NCBI GenBank assembly: GCA_002811675.1
Contig: PDIM01010336.1
Location: forward strand, 1-36,149
Direction of reading: 5' to 3'
From: Ichthyosporea sp. XGB-2017a
Taxonomy: Eukaryota > Opisthokonta > Ichthyosporea
DNA length: 36,149 nucleotides
Part shown: positions 10,410 through 19,399 of the stretch, one piece after another
Layout: every line of letters starts with the position of its first letter
How positions within the stretch are numbered: the stretch's first letter is position 1
Program-made: the position numbers and the translations under genes
The notes under the pieces: generated by a model
Database searches by the model: none
What the model was told of the DNA's origin: nothing
Seen by the model: the letters and a program-made list of their open reading frames with translations, nothing else

Positions 10410-10836
10410 AACCAACAGATTCTATCCTGCCCTCACGGTAATCAACTACAGCAGCCAAAGGTATCCCTGAAACACACACACAAACAAAGCCCCCCTCCCC
10501 CCCTAAAGGATATCCCTCCCCCTTCCGAGAAAAGGGAAATGTTTGAGATACACCACCCCCCCCATTGATAGCTTTTTGTATGGCTTTTTTGGTAGAAAAG
10601 GACACATGTTCAAAACAATAAAAATTTACAGCTGTACTGTTTTTTGGCGTCAAATGCAATGGCGGTTTGGTTTTTCTATTTTCTTTTTCTTTCTTTTTTG
10701 TTCTAAGGACTTATTCGACTGTGGGAGATCTGAACGTTTGGATTAGATTTATATTCGTTTTGGGAAGAACAGAGGAGGGCTGTGTTTGTATTGATCGGAT
10801 AAGTTTATATTTTCCTTGTGAAACCATTGTTCAAGT
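10410..10836. promoter_or_regulatory. Divergent promoter region, unknown gene / DNAJC7
   Basis: This 427-bp stretch separates two divergent genes. It contains a CA-rich run near 10470-10485, C-runs at about 10491-10503 and 10553-10562 (G-runs on the minus strand) and a T-rich block before DNAJC7. Overlapping open frames here are low-complexity and unconvincing. Confidence 0.4.
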
Positions 10837-12547
10837 ATGGTATTTAAATTTCATGGTAGTGCATCTCCCGACAATAATCCCAAGGAAGACGACGAAAGAA
10901 TGAGTGTAGATAGTGACGACGAATCACAGGCTTCCTCCTGTTTCACGGGAGGGGATGGGGCAATGGAAGTGGATGATAAGCCTCTTATTGATCCCAAATT
11001 GGCGGAGGAGAAAAAGAACGAAGGAAATGTGTTTTACAAGAAAGGGGATTATTGGTCTTCCATCAAATTTTACGATCAGGCTATTGGTATGTAGAAAACA
11101 AGCTACTGAAAATAGGTCACTCTTGTGTTTTTTGTTTCTAATCATTGTTTTCTTTTACTTTTTATGCCTTGTGTGGATATGTTCTGTTTTTGGTTGTGTA
11201 GCTCTTCATCCCGATAACCCCGCTTACTATGGGAATAGGTCTGCGGCCTATATGATGCTTAACAAATTCAAGAATGCTCTTGACGATGCATTGAAGGGTG
11301 TCAGTATCGATTCAAATTTTGTTAAAGGGTATTTGAGAGCTGGGAAGTGTTATCTCACTTTAGGGAAGTTTAACGAAGCAAAACGTGCCTATAAAAAAGT
11401 GATCGAGTTGGAGCCTCATAACAAATCGGCACAAACTGAAATGCTTTTAGTCGAACAGACTGAAAAACTTCGGGAAGCTTGCCTCTCTGATTTGGCAAAA
11501 GAAGAATATCGCAAAGCTCTTTATTTTGCTGAAAAGGCACTTGAAAATTGCCCCAAAGCCCCAGAGTTGATTCTTTTGAAGGCTGAAGCTTTGCTGGGTC
11601 TGAAAAGGTATGCAGAGTCTTCGAGACTTTCTAGTGGAGTTCTTCAGGATGATGGAAACAATGCGGAAGCGGCGTATGTTCGAGGGGTTGCGCTCTACAA
11701 GCAGGGGAATTCCGAACAAGCCATCGCACACTTCAAAAGAGCCTTGCGATGTGACCCTGACCACAAAAAATCAAGGAATAAGTTGAAGCTTACCAAAGCG
11801 CTGGAGGCGGAAAAGGAAGCAGGAAATGCTGCGTTTAAAGCTGGAAAGTACCAGGAGGCGTTTGAGCTGTACTCGAAAGCTTTAGAAATCGATCCAGACA
11901 ATGCATCAGTTAATTCGAAACTCTATTGTAACCGAGCGACTGTTAGTTCAAAGCTGAATAACTTGGAAGGCGCTATTTCGGATTGTGATAAAGCTATTGA
12001 ACTCGACGAAACTTACGAAAAGGCTTATTTGCGAAGAGCAAAATGCTATATGGATTCAGAAATGTTTGAAGAAGCTGTCCGAGAGTATGAGCGGGTGTCG
12101 AATATGTCTCAAGGGAATACGAATGTTCGTCAATTACTGAAGGATGCCAAACTTGCTTTGAAGAAGTCGAAAAGAAAAGACTACTACAAGATTTTGGGTG
12201 TTGGGCAAAATGCAAATGATTCTGAAATCAAGAAAGCATATAAAAAAATGGCCTTGAAATACCACCCGGATAAGAACCAGGGTAGCGAGGAGGAAAAGAT
12301 TGAAGCTGAAAAACTTTTTAAGGATGTGAGCGAGGCCTTCACAGTTCTATCAGACTCACAGAAAAGAGCCCGGTATGACCAAGGACATGACCTCGAGGAC
12401 CTTGATGGGCATGGGGGCTTTGGAGGAATGGGTGATGTTGATGTGAATGAAGTGTTTTCAATGTTCTTTGGCGGTGGTATGGGCGGCATGGGGGGCGGGG
12501 GACGACAAAGAGGCCATGGAGGAGCACAACATTTTCACTTTGGTTAA
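10837..12547 (+). CDS. DNAJC7: DNAJC7-like TPR and J-domain co-chaperone (two exons)
   Basis: Hsp70/Hsp90 co-chaperone that would pass clients between the two chaperones in the cytosol. Exon 1 is 10837-11086 and exon 2 is 11202-12547, with a 115-nt GTATGT...GTAG intron; the joined product is 531 residues. After an acidic N-terminus there are tandem TPR units from about residue 55 to 400 (for example [52 protein letters not shown]). The J domain spans about 410 to 475 with the essential HPD at 438-440. A Gly/Met-rich tail follows ([11 protein letters not shown]). Length and order agree with animal and plant DNAJC7/TPR2. Without splicing, a false longer frame begins at 10913. The stop is TAA. 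Confidence 0.95.
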
Positions 12548-12848
12548 AGACCCAGTACTTATTTATCTTCATAAAGCTTACTTGGCGGTAATGGTAGCGA
12601 TTCACGCTGAAATTTTGTTGTAATACGGGTCCCATCTGCACTATAATGGTTGTGAAAAAAAGGATTATTTATTGCTTGAGTAAGTGTAAGAGTAGTGCCA
12701 GTAGTGGCCGTTGGGTAGGTGTGAATACCTTGAAGCCCATGCAATAAAAGTTAAGGCAATGGTATTGCTTTAAATAAGAGCAGAACCTGATTATCGATAT
12801 TTGCGATTTCTTTGCACGCACTTTCATCTTGACATCGAATAGTGCAAA
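12548..12848. other. Convergent 3' region between DNAJC7 and the coiled-coil gene
   Basis: About 300 bp between two stop codons with no gene visible. AATAAA at 12743-12748 may end the DNAJC7 transcript. Confidence 0.35.
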
Positions 12849-13683
12849 TCAATCTCTAATTCCGTTTTCCATAAGGTCGCGTACCCTGAGACGGTCTTTC
12901 CTGCTTAATGTGTCTTTTAATTTGATTGTAGTAGGATAGAAAGGCACCAGGCTGGCCAGTTTAACAGCACATAAAGAGGTGGGTTGACTGGCAATAAGGT
13001 ATTCTAACTCAGAAGCCTTCGGTTGGTGAATATGTAAAGAAGAAAATGAAAGTGATCAAAATACAATATATTAGAAAAAATTCCGGATAAGCATATGCTC
13101 ATGAAAGACTCTGTGAAAGAATCTAAAGTACACATATTATTAGAAACACCGACCTTAGCTTCTAGCATGTGTTCCGTTCTTGCAGTAACTCGCTCTTCCG
13201 CCTCCTTGGATGTCAAAGCTCCAATATTTTCGTTGATTTTAAGTCGCTCCATTCGTTCCCTCCGTTCCTGTTTCTTTTGATTTCGAATCTTCTTTTCCTC
13301 TTTGTGAAGTCGTCGAGCACATTTTTCTGCCAAGTCGGCTGCTTCTTTAACAGGCGGCTCTGCAATTGGATTTAAGTGGAAATAAAATAGAGGGAAAAAA
13401 ATCAATAATCTATCTATGAAAAAGTTTGCCTTTTCTGTGAAATAATAACTGAGCACTTACCATATGCGAGATATTTGCCACGCTCTACCGGAGGCATGGC
13501 ATCCACTTCCTTGCGCGTCAAAGAAACATGGGTGCGAGGTACGAAAGCCGGGGAGCTAAAATCTCCTAAATCTTCTTCCTCCTCTTCCTGAACCTCTTTT
13601 CGTTTCTCTTGCAATTGCGATTGGGATTTCTCCTCTATGATCGTGTCAGCTTCGCCGAACTCGCCTTCCCCCACCCCAGCCAT
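12849..13683 (-). CDS. Charged coiled-coil protein of unknown function (three exons)
   Basis: Minus-strand gene with exons 13683-13461, 13359-13154 and 13016-12849 joining in frame to 198 residues. The first intron is a clear GTAAGT...CAG; the second has a weak GTCGGT donor and is inferred because exon 3 then gives a clean open frame to TGA. The N-terminus is acidic (runs of E, then GDFSSPAFVPRTHVS), followed by the conserved-looking segment MPPVERGKYLAYE, a basic K/E/R coiled coil of about 60 residues, and a C-terminal part with SLVPFYPTTIKLKD. No membrane segment or signal is seen. I do not recognise the family; the charge pattern would suit a nuclear or RNA-processing scaffold, but that is only a guess. 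Confidence 0.65.
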
Positions 13684-14119
13684 TTTTCTATAGATCAAGG
13701 GATGCTCTTCTATCTGTTGTTGCTATAATTGCTTTTAAAGCAAGAATATTTTTCTCTAAATACTGAATAATCTTTCTGGATGAAGCTAAGTTCTAATTCA
13801 TAAAAATAACAATCAAAACATTTAATCAAAACAGGAACAACAACAATAACAAAATTTATTTGTGCCAGAAAAAAAAGAGATAGCGCTAGCAGGCGCGGCT
13901 GAATGGAAATTTCAGAGTTTCTTTTTTTAGCTCCGGAACGGCGGGGCCGCGGTGGTGGTGCGTGGAGGAAAAATCCATTGGGAATTTCTATGGTAGAATT
14001 TCATACAAAAGTCAGCTGTTCCTTGCTGTACAGGTGGTACTACTGCCTTTTTTTATTTTTTCATAAATTTGTTGATCTTGGATGTTTTGTGTATAAAGAG
14101 GAGAATCCAACAAGAAGTA
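13684..14119. promoter_or_regulatory. Divergent promoter region, coiled-coil gene / ZNG1
   Basis: This 436-bp stretch is AT-rich, apart from a GC-rich island (about 13935-13970, with GGGGCCGCGG). A TATAAA at 14092-14097 is only 22 nt from the ZNG1 ATG, probably too close to act as a TATA box. No credible gene is visible. Confidence 0.4.
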
Positions 14120-15268
14120 ATGGATCCAGGGGAGGTTAGTGATGAAGAGATTCCCACGCTTGTGGAGTGTGGCGAGGAAGAGAAGGCGGTGGAATTATCA
14201 ACAGACGAGAAAGTCCCAGTGACAATCATCACTGGGTACCTCGGTGCTGGGAAAACCACACTGCTGAACTATATCTTGACAGCCAACCACCAGAAGAGGA
14301 TTGCAGTTATTCTGAATGAGTTTGGGGAAGGTTCTGCTGTTGAAAAGAGTATGAATATTGGTAGTGACGGTGAGCTATACGAGGAGTGGCTCGAGCTTAG
14401 AAACGGCTGTCTGTGCTGTTCGGTAAAGGATAATGGTGTGAAGGCAATCGAGAATCTAATGAAGAAAAGGGGAAAGTTTGATTATATTTTGCTTGAAACG
14501 ACGGGACTTGCGGATCCAGGACCAATTGCTGGGATGTTTTGGCTGGATGAAGGATTAGAAACGTATCTTCATTTGGACGGTATTGTAACGGTGGTGGATT
14601 CTAAATTTTTGAAACGCCAACTGTTTGATAAAGATCCTTCGAAAGTGACAGAATGCATGAGGCAAATTGGACTGGCAGACAGAATTGTATTAAATAAGAT
14701 AGATTTATTAAATGGCAAAGAGGAAAGGGAGGAACTGAAAGTAGACATTTTGTCTGTAAACGCATGCGCACAAATTGTGGAAACCACAAGATCAAAAGTA
14801 GATTTGGATTTTATCTTAGATATCCATTCGTATGATAGCAAAATGAACGATAAGTCCTTTTTAAAAGAGTTTGAAATTTCGGATGAGGACTTGCATGTAT
14901 CAGCCAGGGCTATTCGAACACTCACTTTCAGCACTCAGGGGTGCATAGAAAAAGAGGACTTTGAGAAGTGGCTTGAGGACTTGCTATGGGACAAGCTCGG
15001 TAATTACTGCTCAGCGACCGGAAAGGCTTTGCCGCCAAACGAAATTATGGAAATATTGAGGTTTAAAGGGGTGTTGTTCTTGAAAGGCCATGAGAGGAGA
15101 AATGTTGTTCAAGCTGTTAACGAGCTGTACGATATCATGGAAACTACCAAATGGGGAGATGGTGATGATGAAATGAGGCGCTGTACTATTGTGGTTATTG
15201 GGAAGAACTTGAATTGCGAACTCTTGAAAGAGAGCTTTGAATATTATTGCAAAGAAAAAATAAATTGA
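14120..15268 (+). CDS. ZNG1: Zinc-regulated GTPase metallochaperone ZNG1 (CobW/COG0523)
   Basis: G3E-family GTPase that supplies zinc to methionine aminopeptidase 1 in animals and yeast. The 382-residue product has the P-loop GYLGAGKT (39-46), the segment [10 protein letters not shown], the metal-binding motif CLCC (cysteines 97, 99 and 100) within RNGCLCCSV, the Walker-B-like ETTGLADPG, and NKID for guanine recognition. A CobW C-terminal domain follows. The N-terminal PTLVE matches the short motif by which ZNG1 docks on the METAP1 zinc finger. ATG 14120 was chosen because family homology (acidic DEEIPTLVE) starts there; the frame is open further upstream without a methionine that fits better. 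The stop is TGA, only 27 bp from the convergent GLE1 stop. Confidence 0.94.
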   Translation: MDPGEVSDEEIPTLVECGEEEKAVELSTDEKVPVTIITGYLGAGKTTLLNYILTANHQKRIAVILNEFGEGSAVEKSMNIGSDGELYEEWLELRNGCLCCSVKDNGVKAIENLMKKRGKFDYILLETTGLADPGPIAGMFWLDEGLETYLHLDGIVTVVDSKFLKRQLFDKDPSKVTECMRQIGLADRIVLNKIDLLNGKEEREELKVDILSVNACAQIVETTRSKVDLDFILDIHSYDSKMNDKSFLKEFEISDEDLHVSARAIRTLTFSTQGCIEKEDFEKWLEDLLWDKLGNYCSATGKALPPNEIMEILRFKGVLFLKGHERRNVVQAVNELYDIMETTKWGDGDDEMRRCTIVVIGKNLNCELLKESFEYYCKEKIN

Positions 15269-15295
15269 AGTGGCGAATACTGGTCATTAACAAGT

Positions 15296-17545
15296 TCAAT
15301 CATTGGATAAGTCTTTTCCATCAGGAACAGGTATGTTACCAGACGAAATACACTTTTCCAAGAACATTTCTAAACGCGTAACAGACCCCATAGCACCTTT
15401 TTTGTCCAATCTCTTAAGAAAGTCGGTCACAATAAAGTTCATAATTTTCTTAAACTGATTGCCATACTCTTGATACAATTTGTATCCACAAACTTCTAGG
15501 AAGCTTAAGAGCAAAGAAGGGGTGATCTTTCTCGGCTGTTGATTAAGGACTCGCGAGAGCCATCTCCAGCCAAAATCAATTCCAACAGGATTAAGGTTTT
15601 CTTGAGCCCCGTTGGGTTTCCATTCGGTTTGAACAATAGCCGCAAACAAACTCACCACACCAGACATTCTTTCAAAATACTTTTCTTCGCTCTCGAATGC
15701 CTCGTCATTTTCGGGATCGGTCTTGTAACCCAGAATTTCTTTGTATTTGCTATCGTCCATTCCCGACGGCCTCAAAATATAGTAACCATCAATATATGAG
15801 CACTTGGAAGCGAAATGGCTCAAAACGTCATCTTTAATTTCCGGACAATCAACCATGATCCCAACACATACAGCGGCGATAGGAAATGCTGATTTTGTGT
15901 GCACATGGACCTGCGAGTCACCCTGATCCACAAGCTTTGTTGCTATAATATCTTTTGTATACATATACCCCATGGTATTTTCCTTTACAACTTTCAAAAG
16001 TTCATTTAAATTATTAATTTTTTGTAAAACCTGAGGTATTGTCGCTGAAATGGTATTGATGTTCGTATTGACTTTCTTTTTACAATCAATTCTTTGACGC
16101 CCAAACGATTTATCCTTCAGCCAAGCATCCATCTCCTTCATCTTTCCCTCAATAAACTTGAAGTGCTTTTCATGAGAAGCTTTAGTGATATCCGGAACAC
16201 TCACCCCGCCATCCGATGACGCTTGGACGTCTTTCGCTCCACCAGTTGGTTTCGCTGTAGCATTGACCACGGCTGCACGTTGCGCTGGGGTTGCAGGAAC
16301 AGCAGCTGCTGCTGGCTGAGCTTTAACTTCTTCTTTCTTTTCCTGATTCTGCTTTTCTTTTTGCTCAGCCTGGAGTTTTTCCATTGCCTTGACCTTCTCC
16401 ATAGTTTCATTTTTGAATTTCTCAAATGCAGCGCCCCCATATGTCGACTCTAATTCGTGCAACTTCTTCACCACATCGTTTGCCTCACTGCACTTTCCTT
16501 CCAAAATATCAACTGTGGAAACTTCAGAAGGTTTTCCTTTCACTGCGTTGCACGCCTGCGCCAGTGCTTGCGCCTTTTGGACAAACGATTGTGCTTGTAA
16601 GCGGCACTTCTCATACCCATCCAGCTTTTCCAGCAAAACGTCACTATGTACCTTCATTTCAGAACCAGATAAGCCCTTCAGTTTATCCTTAACTTCGGCT
16701 TCAGTCTTTACTTTTAATTCTCGAGTCAATACCTCGATACTTTCTTGGCAAACCCTTTCAACTCTCTCTGCGCTTGATTTTATATTTGCACATAATCCTT
16801 CAACCTTTACCCCAAGCTCTCTTACCAGCTTTTCTACTTGCTCTTTCTCAAATGTCAATCTCTTTGTCCTGTATTCTTTCAAACGCGCATAATTTTCCCT
16901 TTTAACACTTTCAACATGAGAGTCGTAAAGGCGAGCATCCCTTTCATTCTCGGAGACAAGCTTATCTTCAAGCTGTCGCACTCGTGAAATCTCCTCCAGC
17001 CGAGTCTGACTAATCCCACTCCATACAGCCCCCATACTCGCCCTTCTAGGCTTTATATTGGCAGATTTCTTTAGTGATTGCCTTCCCGCGGCTACCCGAA
17101 TTTCACTCATTATTTTCTCTGTACGTTCCATGGTCAAATCATTTTGAATATTTACAAAGCTGTCTTTTTGTGAAAAGCCAAGATTTAATTCCTCGAGTTC
17201 AAATCGGCGAATATCGTCTTCAATCCCACAAGCTGCATCAACAAGATCAGAAGTAAGCACAGTACCCTCCTCCTCCTCTTCTTCGTCTTCAGAACAGGAG
17301 GAGGGTACAGAAGAGCTTATGCTTGGGGCTCTAAACACCCCCCGAGAAAATACCCGCAACTGTCCAGCAGTCTCTGTAGGGTTTCGCACCTCCAGTCCTC
17401 GGAGCGCTTCTTTGGCAACAGCATCTTCCTTCTCGGTAGAAGCAGCCTCTGTGGGGGGCAAAGAAGACGTCTTGTCCTTCCTTGTCAAGGTGAACTCTGT
17501 GGTGTCCGATATGAACACATAACGGCACCCGGGCGAGCGAAACAT
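15296..17545 (-). CDS. GLE1: Nucleoporin GLE1, mRNA export factor
   Basis: Single-exon gene for a 749-residue GLE1. With inositol hexakisphosphate, GLE1 activates the DEAD-box ATPase DDX19/Dbp5 at the cytoplasmic face of the nuclear pore to release exported mRNPs. The N-terminal third is polar with an acidic run (residues about 85-95, mostly E), the middle is a long coiled coil (about 190-430), and the C-terminal GLE1 domain runs from about 460 with KHFKFIEGKMKEMDAWL, AFPIAAVCVG and the PSLLLSFLEVCGYKLYQEYG helix region. Length is close to the vertebrate protein. The ATG at 17545 is the first in frame. The stop is TGA. It lies in a tail-to-tail arrangement with ZNG1 and head-to-head with the membrane protein gene at 17950. 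Confidence 0.92.
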   Translation of the reverse strand: MFRSPGCRYVFISDTTEFTLTRKDKTSSLPPTEAASTEKEDAVAKEALRGLEVRNPTETAGQLRVFSRGVFRAPSISSSVPSSCSEDEEEEEEGTVLTSDLVDAACGIEDDIRRFELEELNLGFSQKDSFVNIQNDLTMERTEKIMSEIRVAAGRQSLKKSANIKPRRASMGAVWSGISQTRLEEISRVRQLEDKLVSENERDARLYDSHVESVKRENYARLKEYRTKRLTFEKEQVEKLVRELGVKVEGLCANIKSSAERVERVCQESIEVLTRELKVKTEAEVKDKLKGLSGSEMKVHSDVLLEKLDGYEKCRLQAQSFVQKAQALAQACNAVKGKPSEVSTVDILEGKCSEANDVVKKLHELESTYGGAAFEKFKNETMEKVKAMEKLQAEQKEKQNQEKKEEVKAQPAAAAVPATPAQRAAVVNATAKPTGGAKDVQASSDGGVSVPDITKASHEKHFKFIEGKMKEMDAWLKDKSFGRQRIDCKKKVNTNINTISATIPQVLQKINNLNELLKVVKENTMGYMYTKDIIATKLVDQGDSQVHVHTKSAFPIAAVCVGIMVDCPEIKDDVLSHFASKCSYIDGYYILRPSGMDDSKYKEILGYKTDPENDEAFESEEKYFERMSGVVSLFAAIVQTEWKPNGAQENLNPVGIDFGWRWLSRVLNQQPRKITPSLLLSFLEVCGYKLYQEYGNQFKKIMNFIVTDFLKRLDKKGAMGSVTRLEMFLEKCISSGNIPVPDGKDLSND

Positions 17546-17949
17546 CGCGTTATTTCCCTATGGGCACGTGGGTGAGTGAGTGTGCTTAAGTGATTTCTAT
17601 ATCCTTGAATCCGAGGGGGCAGTAGATTACAGACAACAGTGAGATAGGCCAAATCCACCACAGGGTCAATAGTCACTGGCACATAATAAAACAGCAAAGT
17701 CACAGGGAAGGGGGCCAAGGAGGTTGGACATGTGGCAGGGTTACAGGAGGAAGTGGGGATTGAGGGGTGTTTCAGAAATTATAAGTGACAGAGGGAGTGG
17801 GGGGAGTGGGGTGTTTATTTTCTGAGAGGAAAAGAGGAGAGAAGGGGTGTGTGGACTTGTTTAGCTGGGGTTGTTGTTGGATTTGCAGTATATCTTAGCT
17901 ATAGTGGGGGATAGATAAAGAGGAAGGAAACTGTATAATATCCTTAGTC
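17546..17949. promoter_or_regulatory. Divergent promoter region, GLE1 / membrane protein gene
   Basis: A 404-bp stretch between two divergent starts. It has a CACGTG E-box/G-box at 17565-17570 (20 bp from the GLE1 ATG) and becomes strongly G-rich on the plus strand at 17700-17865, including a G-quadruplex-type tract at 17793-17811. No gene is visible. Confidence 0.4.
17793..17811 (+). promoter_or_regulatory. G-quadruplex-type tract
   Basis: Runs of 3, 6 and 4 G separated by AGT spacers fit the four-run G-quadruplex pattern if the middle run is split. It lies about 140 nt upstream of the ATG at 17950. Folding is untested. Confidence 0.35.
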
Positions 17950-18766
17950 ATGCGTGACGGAGAACCAGAACGCCCGCGACGCCGTGTTGGGACTGGGGGC
18001 AAATATATGAGGGGAAGTGGAGGTGCTGGCATGCCTGGATTCAGTCAGTTCTCTGCGCGAATGAGCAAAGTGGGAATTCTAACAGCGGTATCGCTAACCG
18101 GACTGTACCATTCCAAGAGGTACTTTGAATGTGTGGAGGAAATCAATGTGGCCAAAAAGAGGATGGAGGGCTTGCAGTCAGGGAAAGATGAGAATTTTAG
18201 GTCCATTAATGCTGGGGAGAAGAGGAGATTGAATCAGTTCGTTTCGGACATGCAAACATATGTTGATGGAATATACGATTATGGCCGAACTCAAGCATCC
18301 ATATTTCTGGGGATGCTTTCATTGCCCGCGCACGTTAATTTTGTGAGAGGCTATCAGCAGAGAAACTATAATCCCCGTGTAGAGGTAGTTTTTGGACTGC
18401 CCAACTATCCATACTGGGAAAAGGTAAGGTCAAATTGAGACTGCACGTTTGTTCTATATTAGTGAAAAAAGAAGAAATTGTATATGTGATCTTTTGCTAA
18501 CTGAATGTCTATGTCTGTAGTTTATTAAAGGAGAGTCTTTTAAGCAGCTCTCAGAAGGGGATCAAAAGCGAATGAAAGAGCGCTATCTCGCATTGAACAA
18601 ACGGGGTCATCGTGTGGCCCTCCTTGGAAGCGTTCTCTTTACCATAGGATTTGTCTCTGCGCTCAATTACTCCGGCTTAATTAAGGTCCAATTGGGAGAG
18701 TCTGGCGAAAGGCCGGAGCTCTCTCACTATGTGTATGTACCAAAACCACAGGCTAAAGACAGATAA
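17950..18766 (+). CDS. Putative membrane protein of unknown function (two exons)
   Basis: Exons 17950-18423 and 18521-18766 join across a 97-nt GTAAGG...TAG intron to give 239 residues. The N-terminus is Arg/Gly-rich without a classical signal peptide. A weakly hydrophobic stretch at about 44-53 (VGILTAVSLTGLY) is followed by a helical, charged section, then GMLSLPAHVNF, an aromatic-rich segment (VVFGLPNYPYW), and one clear membrane helix near the C-terminus (LLGSVLFTIGFVSALNYSGLI) before a short polar tail. I do not recognise the family. A basic N-terminus and small size would suit a mitochondrial inner-membrane protein, but this is inference. It is head-to-head with GLE1. The stop is TAA. 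Confidence 0.7.
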
Positions 18767-19399
18767 AGTTAAAAACTCTTGCTCATTTCATGTTGAAGAC
18801 TGGCTCTTGAACCTGTAATCTAATTGGCCTAAAAAGGTATTGAAAGATGGGTGCATAAAGGGCGACGTAAACTCAACACACAATGGTATTGGAAGGGAAA
18901 GATACTTCAAAAGGCTTCCTGTCACTAGCTAGAGGTAAAGGAGTAGGAGCCCTTTGAGTGGGAACTGGCATATCCCCGCCCTTTGCATGCATCCCTTCAG
19001 TGAAATAAACGTCAAGAGCCAAGACTCGAGACAAATAAAAGACGAATCACCATTCACCTCACACCACACACCGATAAATTTGAATATTTGAATTTTGGCG
19101 GGAAAAACAATACCATAATAAATCCATGTTGAAAGTTGAAACTTGATGAATGTTTTTTTTTCTTTTTTTTCGTTATTAATTATTACTTTTTTGAACTTTT
19201 GTAGTTCAAGGAAATTTTCAGGCTTGGGTTGTGAATCACTCAAGGATTTAGATTTAGGAATAGCTCTCTTTCTCTCTCTATTCCCTTGGTTTTTTTTCGT
19301 GTACTATAGTTCTCTCTCCATCTCTCTCTTTAATGGCAAACCTCTGAAACAACAGGCTGTCGGAGTATTTTATTCCTTACAGTCTTATCGACTTCCAAG
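18767..19399. promoter_or_regulatory. RecQ helicase upstream region
   Basis: A 633-bp stretch between the membrane protein gene and RecQ with no credible gene. It contains an E2F-like site at 19093-19107, T-runs at 19150-19170, and a CT-rich tract at about 19265-19330 near the RecQ start. Confidence 0.4.
19093..19107 (+). promoter_or_regulatory. E2F/DP-like binding site
   Basis: TTTTGGCGGGAAAAA contains the E2F consensus TTTGGCGGGAAA found upstream of S-phase genes in animals and plants. It lies 293 nt upstream of the ATG of a DNA-repair helicase, a plausible E2F target. The match is seen; the function is inferred. Confidence 0.5.

Noticed and set aside
10303-10659. 118-codon minus-strand frame overlapping the small unknown gene
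   Set aside because: Gly-rich, arises from C-runs and a CA repeat; a shadow of the promoter and of the 9948-10409 frame.
10913-11201. Longer unspliced DNAJC7 frame starting at 10913
   Set aside because: It reads exon 1 in the wrong frame and translates the intron; the spliced model restores the TPR motif across the junction.
13903-14139. 78-codon open frame upstream of ZNG1
   Set aside because: Low-complexity start, overlaps the ZNG1 start region, no recognisable content.
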